NCBI GenBank assembly: GCA_963846005.1
Contig: CAWJUH010000007.1
Coordinates: forward strand, 496,001 to 560,000
Reading direction: 5' to 3'
Length of the DNA: 64,000 nt
Source of the DNA: CAVSUR01 sp963846005
GTDB lineage: Bacteria > Actinomycetota > Actinomycetes > Streptosporangiales > Streptosporangiaceae
Positions 1-8,741 of this stretch are shown here, piece after piece; the stretch's first letter is position 1, and each line of letters opens with the position of its first letter. The notes beneath the pieces are model-generated. The model saw only the letters and a program-made list of their open reading frames with translations. It searched no databases and was not told the DNA's origin. The position numbers and the translations under genes were made by a program.

Positions 1-74
1 CTGCACGACTTTGAGCTACCGGCCTAGCCGGGCCGGGCGGAGGGCTGTCCAGCGCGCTCGCTCATCCGGGCGCA

Positions 75-401
75 TCAGCCCGTGCTCGCACTGGCTTCCC
101 CGGCCAGCATCCGGTACGAGCCGACCACGGCCGCGTCGGCGGCCGCCGGGCCCTGGACGCACCGGTCTGCGATGCCGGCCTGGAACGCTCCGAACGCGGC
201 GGTCCGGGCCAGCGGGTTGTCCTCGCCCTCGAGCACGGCCACGTGCACGAAGCTCACCCCGTCGTCCAGCCGGAACGAGGCATAGGCCAGGCCCGGCGGC
301 TGCTGGCCGGCCAGCTCGGCGAAGACCGCCCGGATCAGCCGCTCGTTCTCCCCGGCACAGCCGGGCTTGGTCGTGTACCGCACTACCTTGACCACGGTCA
401 T
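75..401 (-). CDS. ABM-like small protein (dimeric alpha/beta barrel), hypothetical
   Basis: A 108-residue soluble protein with the length and pattern of an antibiotic-biosynthesis-monooxygenase-like ferredoxin-fold protein: an opening strand (MTVVKVVRYTTKPG), a helix around residues 18-33, and a central VSFVHVAVLEGEDN strand-turn. No catalytic residues can be named, so function is unknown. The ATG is preceded by AGGAGG with a 7-base gap. It is the last gene of a minus-strand operon, 31 bases after the SRPBCC gene and downstream of an ArsR repressor, so it is probably controlled with them. The family call is by pattern only. Confidence 0.65.
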   Translation of the reverse strand: MTVVKVVRYTTKPGCAGENERLIRAVFAELAGQQPPGLAYASFRLDDGVSFVHVAVLEGEDNPLARTAAFGAFQAGIADRCVQGPAAADAAVVGSYRMLAGEASASTG

Positions 402-431
402 TGCCTGCCTCCTGTTATGTGCTGGTACCCA

Positions 432-899
432 TCAAGCGCCCGTGCGGTCGGCGGGTACCCCGGCGCTGGCCGCCGCGGCGGCGAACCGCGGCAAGACGGC
501 CCGCCAGCCGTGCTGGTTCCGGTCCCGCCAGTACCCGCCTGCCGCGCCGGCCCGCTCCCAGCCGCGGTGCTCGATCTCGATCCTGGTCGCGCGGGCCCCG
601 GCGGGAATGAACCGGATCTCCACCTCGGTGGCGTCGGCGCGGTCCCGGCCGAGATGCCAGCAGTACGCCAGCCGGCCCGGCGGCTCCCACGCGGTCACCT
701 CGCCCCAGTCGTGCTCGGTGCCGTCCTGCGCCCGCTCGAAGATCCGCCCGCCCACTCCGGCCTCCAGCAGGATCCCGGCCGGCCCGCCGGTCACGGTGTG
801 GCCGGGCGGCCACCAGGTGCCGATCCCGGCGGTCCAGACCCGGAACGCGTGCTCGGGCGAGCAGGCGACGTCCAGCGACATGCGCAGCGGATCAATCAC
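432..899 (-). CDS. SRPBCC/AHSA1-family protein
   Basis: A START-like (SRPBCC, Aha1-C type) domain of about 155 residues. The signature starts near residue 8 (SLDVACSPEHAFRVWT) and continues through GGRIFERAQDG and WGEVTAWEPPGRLAYCWHLG, with an RIEIEHRGWE strand and a long C-terminal helix. The family binds small hydrophobic ligands; the ligand here is unknown. The GTG start overlaps the ArsR stop as GTGA (896-899), which implies translational coupling and excludes the longer frame reaching 962. ArsR-SRPBCC pairs are a common actinobacterial arrangement. Confidence 0.85.
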   Translation of the reverse strand: MIDPLRMSLDVACSPEHAFRVWTAGIGTWWPPGHTVTGGPAGILLEAGVGGRIFERAQDGTEHDWGEVTAWEPPGRLAYCWHLGRDRADATEVEIRFIPAGARATRIEIEHRGWERAGAAGGYWRDRNQHGWRAVLPRFAAAAASAGVPADRTGA

Positions 900-1228
900 G
901 GCGCGGGCCGCTCGGTGGTGTTCTCCGCCATCAGCCGGAACCGGGCCGCGGCCTCGCCCCATACCCCCTCGAGATAGGCCTGGACGGCGCGCAGGCCCTC
1001 GTCCTGCAGATGGTAGATCCGCCGGGTGCCGTCGGCCTGCTCGGCCACCATCCCGGCGTCCTTCAGCAGCCGCAGGTGCCGCGACACCGCAGGGCGGCTG
1101 ATCGGCAGGGCGGCAGCGATGTCGCGCACCGGCTTGTCGCCCAGGCTGAGCAGGCGCAAGATCTCGCGCCGGTTCGGGTCACCCAGTGCCTCGAACGGAT
1201 CGCCGTGCGCCGCCGCGGCGTCAGGCAC
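896..1228 (-). CDS. ArsR-family winged-helix transcriptional regulator
   Basis: 110 residues. An ArsR winged helix spans residues 10-90: FEALGDPNRREILRLL, then the recognition helix region SRPAVSRHLRLLKDAGMV and the wing ADGTRRIYHL. No metal-binding CxC motif is present, so it belongs to the non-metal ArsR group typically paired with SRPBCC genes. The GTG start overlaps the end of the 50-codon gene upstream, and its stop overlaps the SRPBCC start. It probably autoregulates the four-gene operon through the inverted repeat at 1391-1431 (inference). Confidence 0.9.
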   Translation of the reverse strand: MPDAAAAHGDPFEALGDPNRREILRLLSLGDKPVRDIAAALPISRPAVSRHLRLLKDAGMVAEQADGTRRIYHLQDEGLRAVQAYLEGVWGEAAARFRLMAENTTERPAP

Positions 1229-1373
1229 CGTTCTCGGCCCGCTTCTTCAGCCCGCGGGCGAACTGCTCGAACGAGGGGCCCAGGTCGGGCATGGACCGCC
1301 AGATCAGCGGCAGCAGCGGCCCGGAGTACTCCTCGCTCGCCGCGATCGTCGCGGCCGCCTCGTAGTAGCGCAC
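1221..1373 (-). CDS. Small hypothetical protein (50 aa), first gene of the ArsR operon
   Basis: A short gene of 50 codons that starts at GTG with GGGAGGT seven bases upstream and reads VRYYEAAATIAASEEYSG, then a hydrophobic segment LLPLIWRSMPDLG and a basic end ARGLKKRAENGA. Its TGA overlaps the ArsR start by 8 bases, which supports real translation. I do not recognise the family. It lies directly downstream of the palindromic operator candidate and should be transcribed with arsR. Confidence 0.5.
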   Translation of the reverse strand: MRYYEAAATIAASEEYSGPLLPLIWRSMPDLGPSFEQFARGLKKRAENGA

Positions 1374-1390
1374 GGCAGGTACCTCCCGCC

Positions 1391-1431
1391 ATCGGTAACG
1401 TCCCAGCTACCGTAACACAGAGGTTACCGAT
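1391..1431. promoter_or_regulatory. Candidate ArsR-type operator (nested inverted repeats)
   Basis: ATCGGTAAC at 1391-1399 and GTTACCGAT at 1423-1431 form a perfect 9-bp inverted repeat. A nested GTAAC-N6-GTTAC occupies 1412-1427. The site ends 18 bases before the start of the first gene of the ArsR operon, where an autoregulatory operator is expected. That ArsR binds here is inferred. Confidence 0.55.
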
Positions 1432-1489
1432 TGAGCCGCCTGCGGCCCGGCCGGCGCGCTGACCGCACGCTCGCCCGGAGCGCGTGCCG

Positions 1490-2986
1490 TCAGCTGGCGG
1501 GCGCGGGCTCGTCGTCCAGGTGCACCAGGCCCACCTCGGTCACCCGGCGCGGGTCGCGCCGGTACAGGTAGGCCAGGTAGACCAGGCCGATGACCATCCA
1601 GATCGCGATGGCCGGCCCCATATAGGACAGCGGCGGGGACAGCGGCGCGACGAACGAGAACACCTTGATGCCCGCCGAGGTCAGCCAGGCGGGCACGAAC
1701 GCCGCGACGCCGAGCACCGGCACCACGAAATGCGACAGCCAGCTGAACCCGTGCTCGCCGCCCGGCCCGGCCGCCCGGGCCCGGCGGGCGAAGAACCCGA
1801 AGCAGGCCACGTTCATCAGGATGTAGATCGCCACCAGCACGATCACGATCCCGGTGCCGACCATGGCGAAGGCCGTCGTGGGCGTGTACTGCAGCCCGAG
1901 CCACAGCGTCACCACCACGGTCACCGCGAACGCGCCGAACACGGCCGCCACGGGGGAGCGGTGCCTGGGGCTGATCACGGCCAGGAACCGCGGGAACGCG
2001 CCGATGCGGCCCATCGCGTACGCGGTCCGGCTGGACACGTTCACGCCCGCGTTCGCGTTGGCGATCGTCGAGTTCACGATGGCCAGGAACACGAAGAACC
2101 AGAAGATCCCGTACAGCGACCGGGCCAGCCCCTCCCAGGACGCGCTGCCGGTCCCGGTGGTGAAGCCGGCGAACCCCTTCGGCCCGAAGGCCACGTCCAC
2201 CGCGTAGGTGGTGAACACGTACAGGGCGCCGATCAGCAAGGTGGCCAGCAGCACCGCCCGCTGGATCGTCCGCCGCGGGTTGCGGGCCTCCTCGGCCAGC
2301 GGGGCCGCGCCCTCGAACCCGCCGAAGGCCAGCAGCGTGAACACCGAGCCGCCGATCACGCCGCTGATCCCGTGGAAGCCGCTCGGGGTGTATCTGGTGG
2401 TGAACACCGACAGGGTGTTGGCACTGCCCGCGTGCACCACCAGGAAGACCGCGAGAACACCGAACACGCCGATCTCGAACAGCCCGAGCACCGTGCCGAG
2501 GCGGGCCGAGGTCCGCACCCCGTAGTAGCCAGCGGCGAGGATGATCAGCGCGCCGGCCAGCGACCAAGGCCACCACAGGGTCGCCGGGTAGCCGGGGAAC
2601 TCGGCGTTCAGCGTGGCCGCGGTGGTGAAGCCCAGCTGCAGCAGCGTCAGCGGCGGGATGAGCAGGCCGACCAGGATGTAGCCCCAGGCGACCAGGAACC
2701 CGGCGGCCGGGTGGATGCCGCGCGCTGCGTAGGTGGCCAGCGAGCCGGCCGCGGGCAGTTCCCTGGCCAGCAGCCCGATGCACCAGGCGCAGAACAGGCA
2801 GGCGATGAGGGCGAAGATGACCGACAGCGGCAAGGAGCCGCCCGCGAACGCGACCCCCGCCGGGATCGAGGCGGCGATCGCCGCCCCCGGTGCCATGTCG
2901 GTGATCGACTGGAACAGGACCTCGCGCAGCCCGATCGCGTCCCGGCGCAGCCCGGCCGGGGTCTGGTTCTGGACGCCTGATGCCAC
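1490..2986 (-). CDS. APC-superfamily amino acid permease
   Basis: 498 residues with about 12-14 hydrophobic membrane segments. The N-terminal APC signature is clear: GLREVLFQSITDMAPGAAIAAS around residues 20-41, then GGSLPLSVIFALIACLFCAW and a helix-6-like stretch FTLLAFGGFEGAAPLAEEARNPRR. It should be an inner-membrane proton-coupled amino acid or amine importer; substrate is not predictable. The GTG start has GGAGG six bases upstream. The C-terminal tail is short and charged (HLDDEPAPAS). It lies between the ArsR operon and a PAP2 gene on the same strand with no sign of coupling. The plus-strand open frame over the same DNA is its shadow. Confidence 0.92.
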   Translation of the reverse strand: MASGVQNQTPAGLRRDAIGLREVLFQSITDMAPGAAIAASIPAGVAFAGGSLPLSVIFALIACLFCAWCIGLLARELPAAGSLATYAARGIHPAAGFLVAWGYILVGLLIPPLTLLQLGFTTAATLNAEFPGYPATLWWPWSLAGALIILAAGYYGVRTSARLGTVLGLFEIGVFGVLAVFLVVHAGSANTLSVFTTRYTPSGFHGISGVIGGSVFTLLAFGGFEGAAPLAEEARNPRRTIQRAVLLATLLIGALYVFTTYAVDVAFGPKGFAGFTTGTGSASWEGLARSLYGIFWFFVFLAIVNSTIANANAGVNVSSRTAYAMGRIGAFPRFLAVISPRHRSPVAAVFGAFAVTVVVTLWLGLQYTPTTAFAMVGTGIVIVLVAIYILMNVACFGFFARRARAAGPGGEHGFSWLSHFVVPVLGVAAFVPAWLTSAGIKVFSFVAPLSPPLSYMGPAIAIWMVIGLVYLAYLYRRDPRRVTEVGLVHLDDEPAPAS

Positions 2987-3016
2987 TGCTGCCTCCGGTG
3001 CCCGCGGGGACGGCTG

Positions 3017-4006
3017 TTACCGCGATAATCGCACGGCCGGGCTGGCGGGCCTAGCGTCAAGATCGCCGGGCTGGCCTGCTCGCGCGGCGCGGCGGGCCTC
3101 CCCGAGCCGGCGCACCGCGGCCTCGGCGGCCAGCACGGCCGCGAGGAGCAGTGCGGCGACGATGGCGTCCAGCCAGAAATGGTTGGCGGTGACGACCACG
3201 GCGAGCGTGGTCATGGCCGGGTAGGCCAGGATCAGCCAGCGCCACCGGGTCCTCGCCGCGCCGATCACCGCGATGGCGACCAGCAGCGCCCAGCCGACGT
3301 GCACCGACGGCATGGCCGACAGCTGGTCGGGGTCGAAGCCCGAGGTGCTGGCGTAGACCGACTGGTGGTAGCGCACGGCGGTGTCGGTCATCCCGGCCAG
3401 CGGCAGCATCCGCGGCGGCGCCACCGGGATCAGCTGGACCAGCAGGCAGGCGGCGGTGAAGATGGCCAGCGTCGTGCGGGTCCGTCGGTAACGCTCGCGG
3501 CGGAACGCGAACAGCCAGATCAGGCACGTGATCAGCACCGGGAAATGCAAGATCGCGTAGTACAGGTTGAAGAACTCGATCAGCAGCGGATGCGGCAGGA
3601 ACACCCGCTGCAGCGCGGCCTCGCTGGGCAGGTGCACGGCCCGCTCGAACCGCCAGATCCACCGCGCCCTGGCCAGCGCCCCGGCCGGGCCCATGACCGA
3701 GAACGACCCGGCGAACTGCCACAGCGCGTACAGCGCCAGCACCAGCCCGGTCTCCCCGGCCACCGCGGCCAGCCCGGCCCGCGTCACCCGCCGCAGCCCG
3801 CGCGCTCCGGCCGCGTCCCTGCTGGCCAGGTCCCGGCTGGCTAGGTCCCCGCTGGCTGCGCTGCTGCTGCTGCCGCCGCTGCCGCCGCGGCGGCGGCCCG
3901 CGGTCGCTGGCCGGCAGCGGCCGGCTAGCCGCAAGGCCGCCCAGCCTGCGCCGAGCGCCGCGGCGGCCCCCGCCGCCTGCGGCCACGACAGCGCCAGGTT
4001 GATCAC
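3017..4006 (-). CDS. PAP2-superfamily membrane protein (Aur1/inositolphosphotransferase-like)
   Basis: 329 residues with about six membrane helices. The PAP2/Aur1 phosphatase motifs are visible: SAMPSVHVGWALL (SxxxH box) and, further on, the AVVVTANHFWLDAIVAALL histidine-aspartate box. A long cytoplasmic GGSGGSSSSAAS linker follows the first helix. Known family members act on phospholipid or polyprenyl phosphates in the membrane; substrate here is unknown. The start is the GTG at 4006 (VINLALSWPQAAG). A longer frame reaches 4150 but would overlap the neighbouring gene and has no membrane or domain content, so I trimmed it. No strong ribosome-binding site is visible. Confidence 0.85.
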   Translation of the reverse strand: MINLALSWPQAAGAAAALGAGWAALRLAGRCRPATAGRRRGGSGGSSSSAASGDLASRDLASRDAAGARGLRRVTRAGLAAVAGETGLVLALYALWQFAGSFSVMGPAGALARARWIWRFERAVHLPSEAALQRVFLPHPLLIEFFNLYYAILHFPVLITCLIWLFAFRRERYRRTRTTLAIFTAACLLVQLIPVAPPRMLPLAGMTDTAVRYHQSVYASTSGFDPDQLSAMPSVHVGWALLVAIAVIGAARTRWRWLILAYPAMTTLAVVVTANHFWLDAIVAALLLAAVLAAEAAVRRLGEARRAARAGQPGDLDARPASPAVRLSR

Positions 4007-4055
4007 GTCGTTCAGCGTACGGCCATCCGCCGTTGGCCGCGGGGGCCGGCAGCGC

Positions 4056-4616
4056 CTAGAAGACCGCGGTGAACCAGGGGGCGGCCCAGTCTGCGCCACT
4101 GAACCACGGCCGGTAGAGCTCCGGTGAACCCCACGGGCCCGCATAGGCACCGGAGACCGGGCCGGCGCCCCGATGGCCAGGCCCGGGGGCGCGGCGAGGC
4201 TCCGGGTGGGCGTCGTCCGGGGGCTGGCCGCCCGCGGTTCCGGGCTCCCGGCCCGCGTCCGCGCCGGGCCCGTCGCCGCCGCCTGATCCCGCGAGCTCGC
4301 CGCCCGGCCCCGCCTGGTCCCGGCTGTCCGGGCCCGCTCGGCTCCCGCCGACCGGGTCCGCGTGCTCGCCGCCGGGGCGGCCGGGGCCGTGCTCCGGGCT
4401 CACGGGATCAGGGCTGAACCCGGCCGGTTCGCTTGCCTCCTGTTTGTCCCATGGCGCGCCAGGCGGCAACGGATAGCCAGGTGACGACGGATGCCCGGGC
4501 GGCAGCCGCTCCAGCCGCTCGCGCAGTTCGGCCAGCCGCTCGCGGGAACGGGCGGGCGGCGGCTCGTCCGCCTGCTCAGGCGGGCGCGGTAAGTCGGATC
4601 GCATGCCGGTCATCAT
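4056..4616 (-). CDS. Proline/glycine-rich disordered hypothetical protein
   Basis: 186 residues. Residues 22-37 form a short charged helix (SRERLAELRERLERLP); about 130 residues of Pro/Gly/Asp-rich disorder follow, ending in an aromatic tail (SPELYRPWFSGADWAAPWFTAVF region). The aromatic C-terminus after a flexible linker could be a docking motif (inference). It sits between a PAP2-family gene and an FHA-domain gene on the same strand. GGAG precedes the tandem ATG ATG start. No recognised domain. Confidence 0.5.
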   Translation of the reverse strand: MMTGMRSDLPRPPEQADEPPPARSRERLAELRERLERLPPGHPSSPGYPLPPGAPWDKQEASEPAGFSPDPVSPEHGPGRPGGEHADPVGGSRAGPDSRDQAGPGGELAGSGGGDGPGADAGREPGTAGGQPPDDAHPEPRRAPGPGHRGAGPVSGAYAGPWGSPELYRPWFSGADWAAPWFTAVF

Positions 4617-4662
4617 GCTCCGCCGCGGCCGCGGCGGGAACCCGGGCGCCGGGCTGGGCGGG

Positions 4663-5196
4663 TCAGGCCGGCTCGGCGGGAGCCTTGCGGCTCAGCATGG
4701 CCGGGTCGGGCTCCTGGCGCGGCAGCATCACCTCGGCGGTGACGTCGCCGGCCAGCCGGACCATGTCGCCGTCGGCCAGCCGCACCGCGATCCCGGGCAG
4801 CACCCGGTCGCCGTTGACGAACGTGCCGTTGGTGGAGTTCTCGTCCCGGATGGTCGCGTGCCCGCCGTCGTCCATCTTCACGGTCGCGTGCCGCCGCGAC
4901 ACGTTCTCGTAGCTGGCGAACGCGGCGGCGACCAGCGACTCGGCCGGGTCGCGGCCGAGCAGCAGCGAGGTGCCCGCCGGGACCTCGACGTTGCCGGTGG
5001 GAAAGGACAGCCGCAGCACGGCCGGCGATATCGGGCCGCGCGCATCGTCGGGCTTGAGCGTCTCCTGCATGATCGTCGCCGGGGCGGGCGGATCCTCGTC
5101 CACCCACTTCGCGTGCGGCAGGTTCGCACCGCAGGTGAAGCAGATGAGGTCGCCCGGCTTCACCTGGCTGTTACAGGCGGGGCAGGTCAGCGCCAT
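4663..5196 (-). CDS. Zinc-ribbon plus FHA-domain protein
   Basis: 177 residues. A CPAC...CFTCG zinc ribbon occupies residues 5-23. A forkhead-associated domain spans about 60-150, with the phosphothreonine-binding signature LLLGRDPAESLV, SYENVSRRHATV and ENSTNGTFVNGDRV. FHA domains bind phosphothreonine on partners of Ser/Thr kinases, so this is likely an adaptor in a kinase pathway, but no kinase gene is in the window. AGGAGG sits four to five bases before the ATG. Confidence 0.9.
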   Translation of the reverse strand: MALTCPACNSQVKPGDLICFTCGANLPHAKWVDEDPPAPATIMQETLKPDDARGPISPAVLRLSFPTGNVEVPAGTSLLLGRDPAESLVAAAFASYENVSRRHATVKMDDGGHATIRDENSTNGTFVNGDRVLPGIAVRLADGDMVRLAGDVTAEVMLPRQEPDPAMLSRKAPAEPA

Positions 5197-5470
5197 GACG
5201 TCCTCCTGGACGAATTCTCCGATCTGGATAGCAACCGGCCGCTAGAGCGTAACGTCCGGGCGGCCGGGCAGGTTCCCGGCCGGACCGCGGTTCGCTCACC
5301 GTGTTTCATTGTCGCATAGGCCTTTTAATCGTTGATGCCCGTTAAGTCCGGGTTCTGGTCCCGGTGGCCGCGGGCGCCGGGGCGGTACCAGCGGTAAGGA
5401 GCTACCGTAGCGAAACGATGCCGCGGCGGGGCGAGCCGGCGCGGCGGTTCCGGCAGCAGCCTGGGCACGG

Positions 5471-6499
5471 GTGCGGCGGGCGGGCAGGGTGCGGCGGGCG
5501 GGCAGCAGAGGAGCGGAGCTGAACCAGATCACGGCGGGAGCCGGGCATCGCGGCCCGGTCCGCGACTTCACCGGCTACGGCCGGCAGCTGCCCGGGGTGC
5601 GCTGGCCGGGCGGGGCCCGGCTGGTCGTGAACATCGTGATCAACTACGAGTCCGGCGCCGAGTACTCACTGGACACCGACGGCCGCAACGACTCCTGGGG
5701 CGAGTACTCCTACCAGATCGGCCCGCACGTGCGCGATCTCGGCACCGAGACGCACTTCGAGTTCGGCAGCCGGGCCGGGATCTGGCGGCTCGCCCGGCTG
5801 TTCGACCGCTACCAGGTGCCGGTCACCGTGGGCGCGTGCGGCCAGGCGCTGGAGCGCAACCCGGCGGTGGCGGACTGGATCCGCGACGCCGGGCACGACG
5901 TGGCCGCGCACGGCTACCGCTGGGCCGAGGTCAGCGAGATGACCCGCGAGCAGGAGCAAGCGGACCAGCGGCGCGCGGTCGAGGTGATCACCCGGCTGAC
6001 CGGGCAGCGGCCGCTTGGCTGGTACTGCCGGTCGTTCCCGAGCGTGCACACCCGCGAGCTGCTGGTGGCCGACGGCGGGTTCCTGTACGACTCCGACGCC
6101 TGCAACGACGAGCTGCCGTACTTCGCGGACGTGTCCGGCACCCCGTTCCTGGTCGTGCCCTACACGAAGGTCTACAACGACACCCGCTACCTGCTCGCCC
6201 CGACCTACGGCTCGCCGGCCGACTTCACCGCCACGCTGCGGGCCGGGGCCGACTACCTGTGCGCGGAGGCCGCCGCCGGGGACGGGGTGCGGATGATGAC
6301 CGTCGGGCTGCACGAGCGGTGGAGCGGCCAGGCGGCCCGGGCCAGCGCGGTCCGCGACTTCGTCGAGTACGTTCAGTCCCGTTCCGACGTGGTGTTCATG
6401 CGGCGGCTGGACATCGCGCGATGGTGGCTGGATCATCACGCCGAGTGGGATTCACCGGGCAGCGAGGCAGCGAAAGGTGGCGCCGAGTGCGCGCAGTGA
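5471..6499 (+). CDS. Polysaccharide deacetylase family protein, allantoinase PuuE-like
   Basis: About 330 residues of NodB-like carbohydrate esterase fold, closest by eye to the PuuE/allantoinase branch: FTGYGRQLPGVRWPGGARLVVNIVINYE at the start, FEFGSRAGIWRLARLFDRY, AGHDVAAHGYRW, and RPLGWYCRSFPSVHTRELL. PuuE hydrolyses allantoin; other members hydrolyse related amides, so the exact substrate is unknown. The true start is uncertain: a CTG near 5519 has GGAGCGGAG just upstream, and the first 20 Arg-rich residues of the longest frame look non-coding. It overlaps the next gene by 13 bases and heads the catabolic operon. Confidence 0.83.
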   Translation: MRRAGRVRRAGSRGAELNQITAGAGHRGPVRDFTGYGRQLPGVRWPGGARLVVNIVINYESGAEYSLDTDGRNDSWGEYSYQIGPHVRDLGTETHFEFGSRAGIWRLARLFDRYQVPVTVGACGQALERNPAVADWIRDAGHDVAAHGYRWAEVSEMTREQEQADQRRAVEVITRLTGQRPLGWYCRSFPSVHTRELLVADGGFLYDSDACNDELPYFADVSGTPFLVVPYTKVYNDTRYLLAPTYGSPADFTATLRAGADYLCAEAAAGDGVRMMTVGLHERWSGQAARASAVRDFVEYVQSRSDVVFMRRLDIARWWLDHHAEWDSPGSEAAKGGAECAQ

Positions 6500-7452
6500 C
6501 GTACAAGGGAGCGGGCGGCAACGAGGTCATCGAGTTCGGCGAGCGGCCGGACCCGGTGCCGGGCAGCCACGAGGTCGTGGTCGCGGTGCGGTTCGCGGGC
6601 CTGAACCAGGCCGACGTGGCCCAGCGCAACGGCTCCTACCCGGCGCCGCCCGGCTCGCCCGCCGACATTCCCGGGCTCGAGGTGGCCGGCACGGTCACCG
6701 AGGTGGGCCCGGAGGTGCGGGCCTGGCAGCCGGGCGACCGGGTGTTCGGCCTGGTCGGCGGGGGCGGGCTGGCCGACCGGGTGGCGGTGCACGAACGGCA
6801 CCTGGCCGCCGTGCCCGCCAGCCTGAGCGAGCAGGAAGCCGCCGCCGTGCCCGAGGCCTACGCGACCGCCCACGACGCGGTCTTCACCCGGTGCGGCCTG
6901 GAGCTGGGCGAGGTCTTGCTGGTCAACGGCGCGAACGGGGCGGTCGGCGCGGCGGGCGCGCTGCTCGGGCTGGCCGCCGGGGCGCGGGTGGTGGCCAGCG
7001 TGCGCACCCCCGGCTCGGCGCAGTGGCTGGAGGAGCAGGGCGCGGTGATCGCCAGCCCGGATACCGCGGCTGAGATCTGCCAGGAGCTTGGCGGCGCGGA
7101 TGTCGTGCTCGAGCTGATCGGCGCGCCCAGCCTGGAGCTGGACTTCACCGTGCTGGCCACGCTGGGCCGGATCGTGGTCGTCGGCACCTCGGGCGGCGAG
7201 GCCACCGGCATCTCGCTGCGCAAGCTGATGTCCAAGCGGGCCAGCCTGTACGGGACGATGCTGCGGGCCCGGCCGATGGACCAGAAGGCGGCCGCCATGC
7301 AGGCCGTCGCCCGGTCGGTGGTGCCGGTGCTGGCGGCCGGGCGGGCGCTGCCCCGGGTGGACCGGGTATTCGCCGCGAGCGACGCCGCCGCGGCTCTGGA
7401 CTACCTCGGGCGGCCGGGCAAGTCGGGGAAGGTGCTGCTGGACTTCGCCTGA
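6487..7452 (+). CDS. NADPH:quinone oxidoreductase family (zinc-independent MDR) protein
   Basis: 321 residues of medium-chain dehydrogenase/reductase. The N-terminal GroES-like half has FAGLNQADVAQRNGSYP, then IPGLEVAGTVTEVG. The nucleotide-binding half has VLLVNGANGAVGAAGALLGLAAGARVVASV. Catalytic zinc ligands are absent, as in the QOR branch. AAGGTGG precedes the GTG at 6487 by about six bases; this start overlaps the deacetylase end by 13 bases. It probably reduces an enone or quinone intermediate using NADPH in the same pathway (inference). Confidence 0.88.
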   Translation: MRAVTYKGAGGNEVIEFGERPDPVPGSHEVVVAVRFAGLNQADVAQRNGSYPAPPGSPADIPGLEVAGTVTEVGPEVRAWQPGDRVFGLVGGGGLADRVAVHERHLAAVPASLSEQEAAAVPEAYATAHDAVFTRCGLELGEVLLVNGANGAVGAAGALLGLAAGARVVASVRTPGSAQWLEEQGAVIASPDTAAEICQELGGADVVLELIGAPSLELDFTVLATLGRIVVVGTSGGEATGISLRKLMSKRASLYGTMLRARPMDQKAAAMQAVARSVVPVLAAGRALPRVDRVFAASDAAAALDYLGRPGKSGKVLLDFA

Positions 7453-7522
7453 CGCCGCGGCGCCTCGGCTGGCGGACGGCCGCGCCGGGGGACCGTCCGG
7501 GAATCTGCAAAGGGGCAGAGAG

Positions 7523-8731
7523 ATGGTCAGTTACGGGCTCGACGACGAGTACGAGGCGCTGCGCGCGACCGTGGCCGAGTTCGCGCGCGAGGTGGTGGCC
7601 CCGGTGATCGGCGGCTTCTACCAGCGGCACGAGTTCCCCTACGAGATCGTGGCGGCGATGGGCAAGCTCGGGCTGTTCGGGCTGCCGTTCGGTGAGGAAT
7701 ACGGCGGGATGGGCGGCGACATGCTCGCGCTGTGCGTGGCGCTGCACGAGCTGGCCCGGGTTGACTCGTCGGTGGCGATCACGCTGGAGGCGGGGGTCGC
7801 GCTCGGCGCGATGCCCATCTACCGGTTCGGCTCGCCCGCGCAGCGCGAGCGCTGGCTGCCGGAGCTGTGCCGGGGCGAGAAGCTGGCCGCCTTCGGGCTG
7901 ACCGAGCCGGGCGGCGGCTCGGACATCGCCGGGGGGATGCGCACCACGGCGCGGCTGGCCGGCGGGGATCCCGGCGAGTGGGTGATCGACGGGTCGAAGG
8001 CGTTCATCACCAACGCGGGCACCTCGATCACCTCAGTGGTCACCGCGCTGGCCGTCACCGGCCCCGGCGGCGGCGCGGGCCGCCGGGAGATCTCCGCGAT
8101 CATGGTGCCGTCCGGCACGCCCGGGTTCACCGTCGCGGCGCCGTACTCCAAGGTCGGCTGGTGCGCCTCGGACACCCGCGAGCTGGCCTTCAGCGACTGC
8201 CGGGTGCCCGCGGAGAACCTGCTCGGCCAGCGCGGCCGCGGCTACGCCCAGTTCCTGCAGACGCTGGACGAGGGCCGGGTGGCGATTGCCGCGCTGGCGG
8301 CCGGGCTGGCCCAGGGCTGCGTGGACGAGTGCCTGCGCTACGCCGCGCAGCGGTCGGCGTTCGGCCATCCGCTCGCGCACTACCAGGACATCCAGTTCAA
8401 GATCGCCGGCATGGAGGCGCGGGCGCACGCCGCTCGGCTGGCCTGGCTGGACGCGGCGGCGCGGCTGGCCGACGGCCAGCCGGTGAAGCGGGAGGCGGCG
8501 GTGGCCAAGCTGGTTGCCTCCGAGGCGGCGATGGACAACGCCAGGGACGCGACGCAGGTGTTCGGCGGCTACGGGTTCATGAACGAGTTCCCGGTGGCCA
8601 GGTTCTACCGGGACGCCAAGGTGCTGGAGATCGGCGAGGGCACCTCCGAGGTGCAGAAGATGATCATCGCCCGGGAACTCGGCCTGACCGGCCGCACGCC
8701 AGCCGCCCGGCCGGGCGGCGCGACCGGGTAA
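7523..8731 (+). CDS. Acyl-CoA dehydrogenase family protein
   Basis: 402 residues, full-length FAD-dependent acyl-CoA dehydrogenase. Family signatures are intact: AAFGLTEPGGGSDIAGGMRTTA near residue 130, WVIDGSKAFITNAGTS, QDIQFKIAGMEARAHAARL, and the C-terminal QVFGGYGFMNEFPVARFYRDAK followed by EIGEGTSEVQKMIIARELG. The catalytic base is probably the Glu in the EIGEGTSE region, as in short-chain enzymes. It would oxidise an acyl-CoA intermediate in the cytoplasm. It follows the QOR gene by 70 bases and lies 10 bases before the Gfo/Idh/MocA gene, so it is co-operonic. Confidence 0.93.
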   Translation: MVSYGLDDEYEALRATVAEFAREVVAPVIGGFYQRHEFPYEIVAAMGKLGLFGLPFGEEYGGMGGDMLALCVALHELARVDSSVAITLEAGVALGAMPIYRFGSPAQRERWLPELCRGEKLAAFGLTEPGGGSDIAGGMRTTARLAGGDPGEWVIDGSKAFITNAGTSITSVVTALAVTGPGGGAGRREISAIMVPSGTPGFTVAAPYSKVGWCASDTRELAFSDCRVPAENLLGQRGRGYAQFLQTLDEGRVAIAALAAGLAQGCVDECLRYAAQRSAFGHPLAHYQDIQFKIAGMEARAHAARLAWLDAAARLADGQPVKREAAVAKLVASEAAMDNARDATQVFGGYGFMNEFPVARFYRDAKVLEIGEGTSEVQKMIIARELGLTGRTPAARPGGATG

Positions 8732-8741
8732 GGAGGCCACC

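Noticed and set aside
1484..2980. A 498-codon plus-strand frame
   Set aside because: Exact antisense of the APC permease; His/Arg/Gln-rich low-complexity text.
5197..5470. A gene in the divergent FHA/deacetylase gap
   Set aside because: Short frames only, with no ribosome-binding site; it is more likely the promoter region of both genes.
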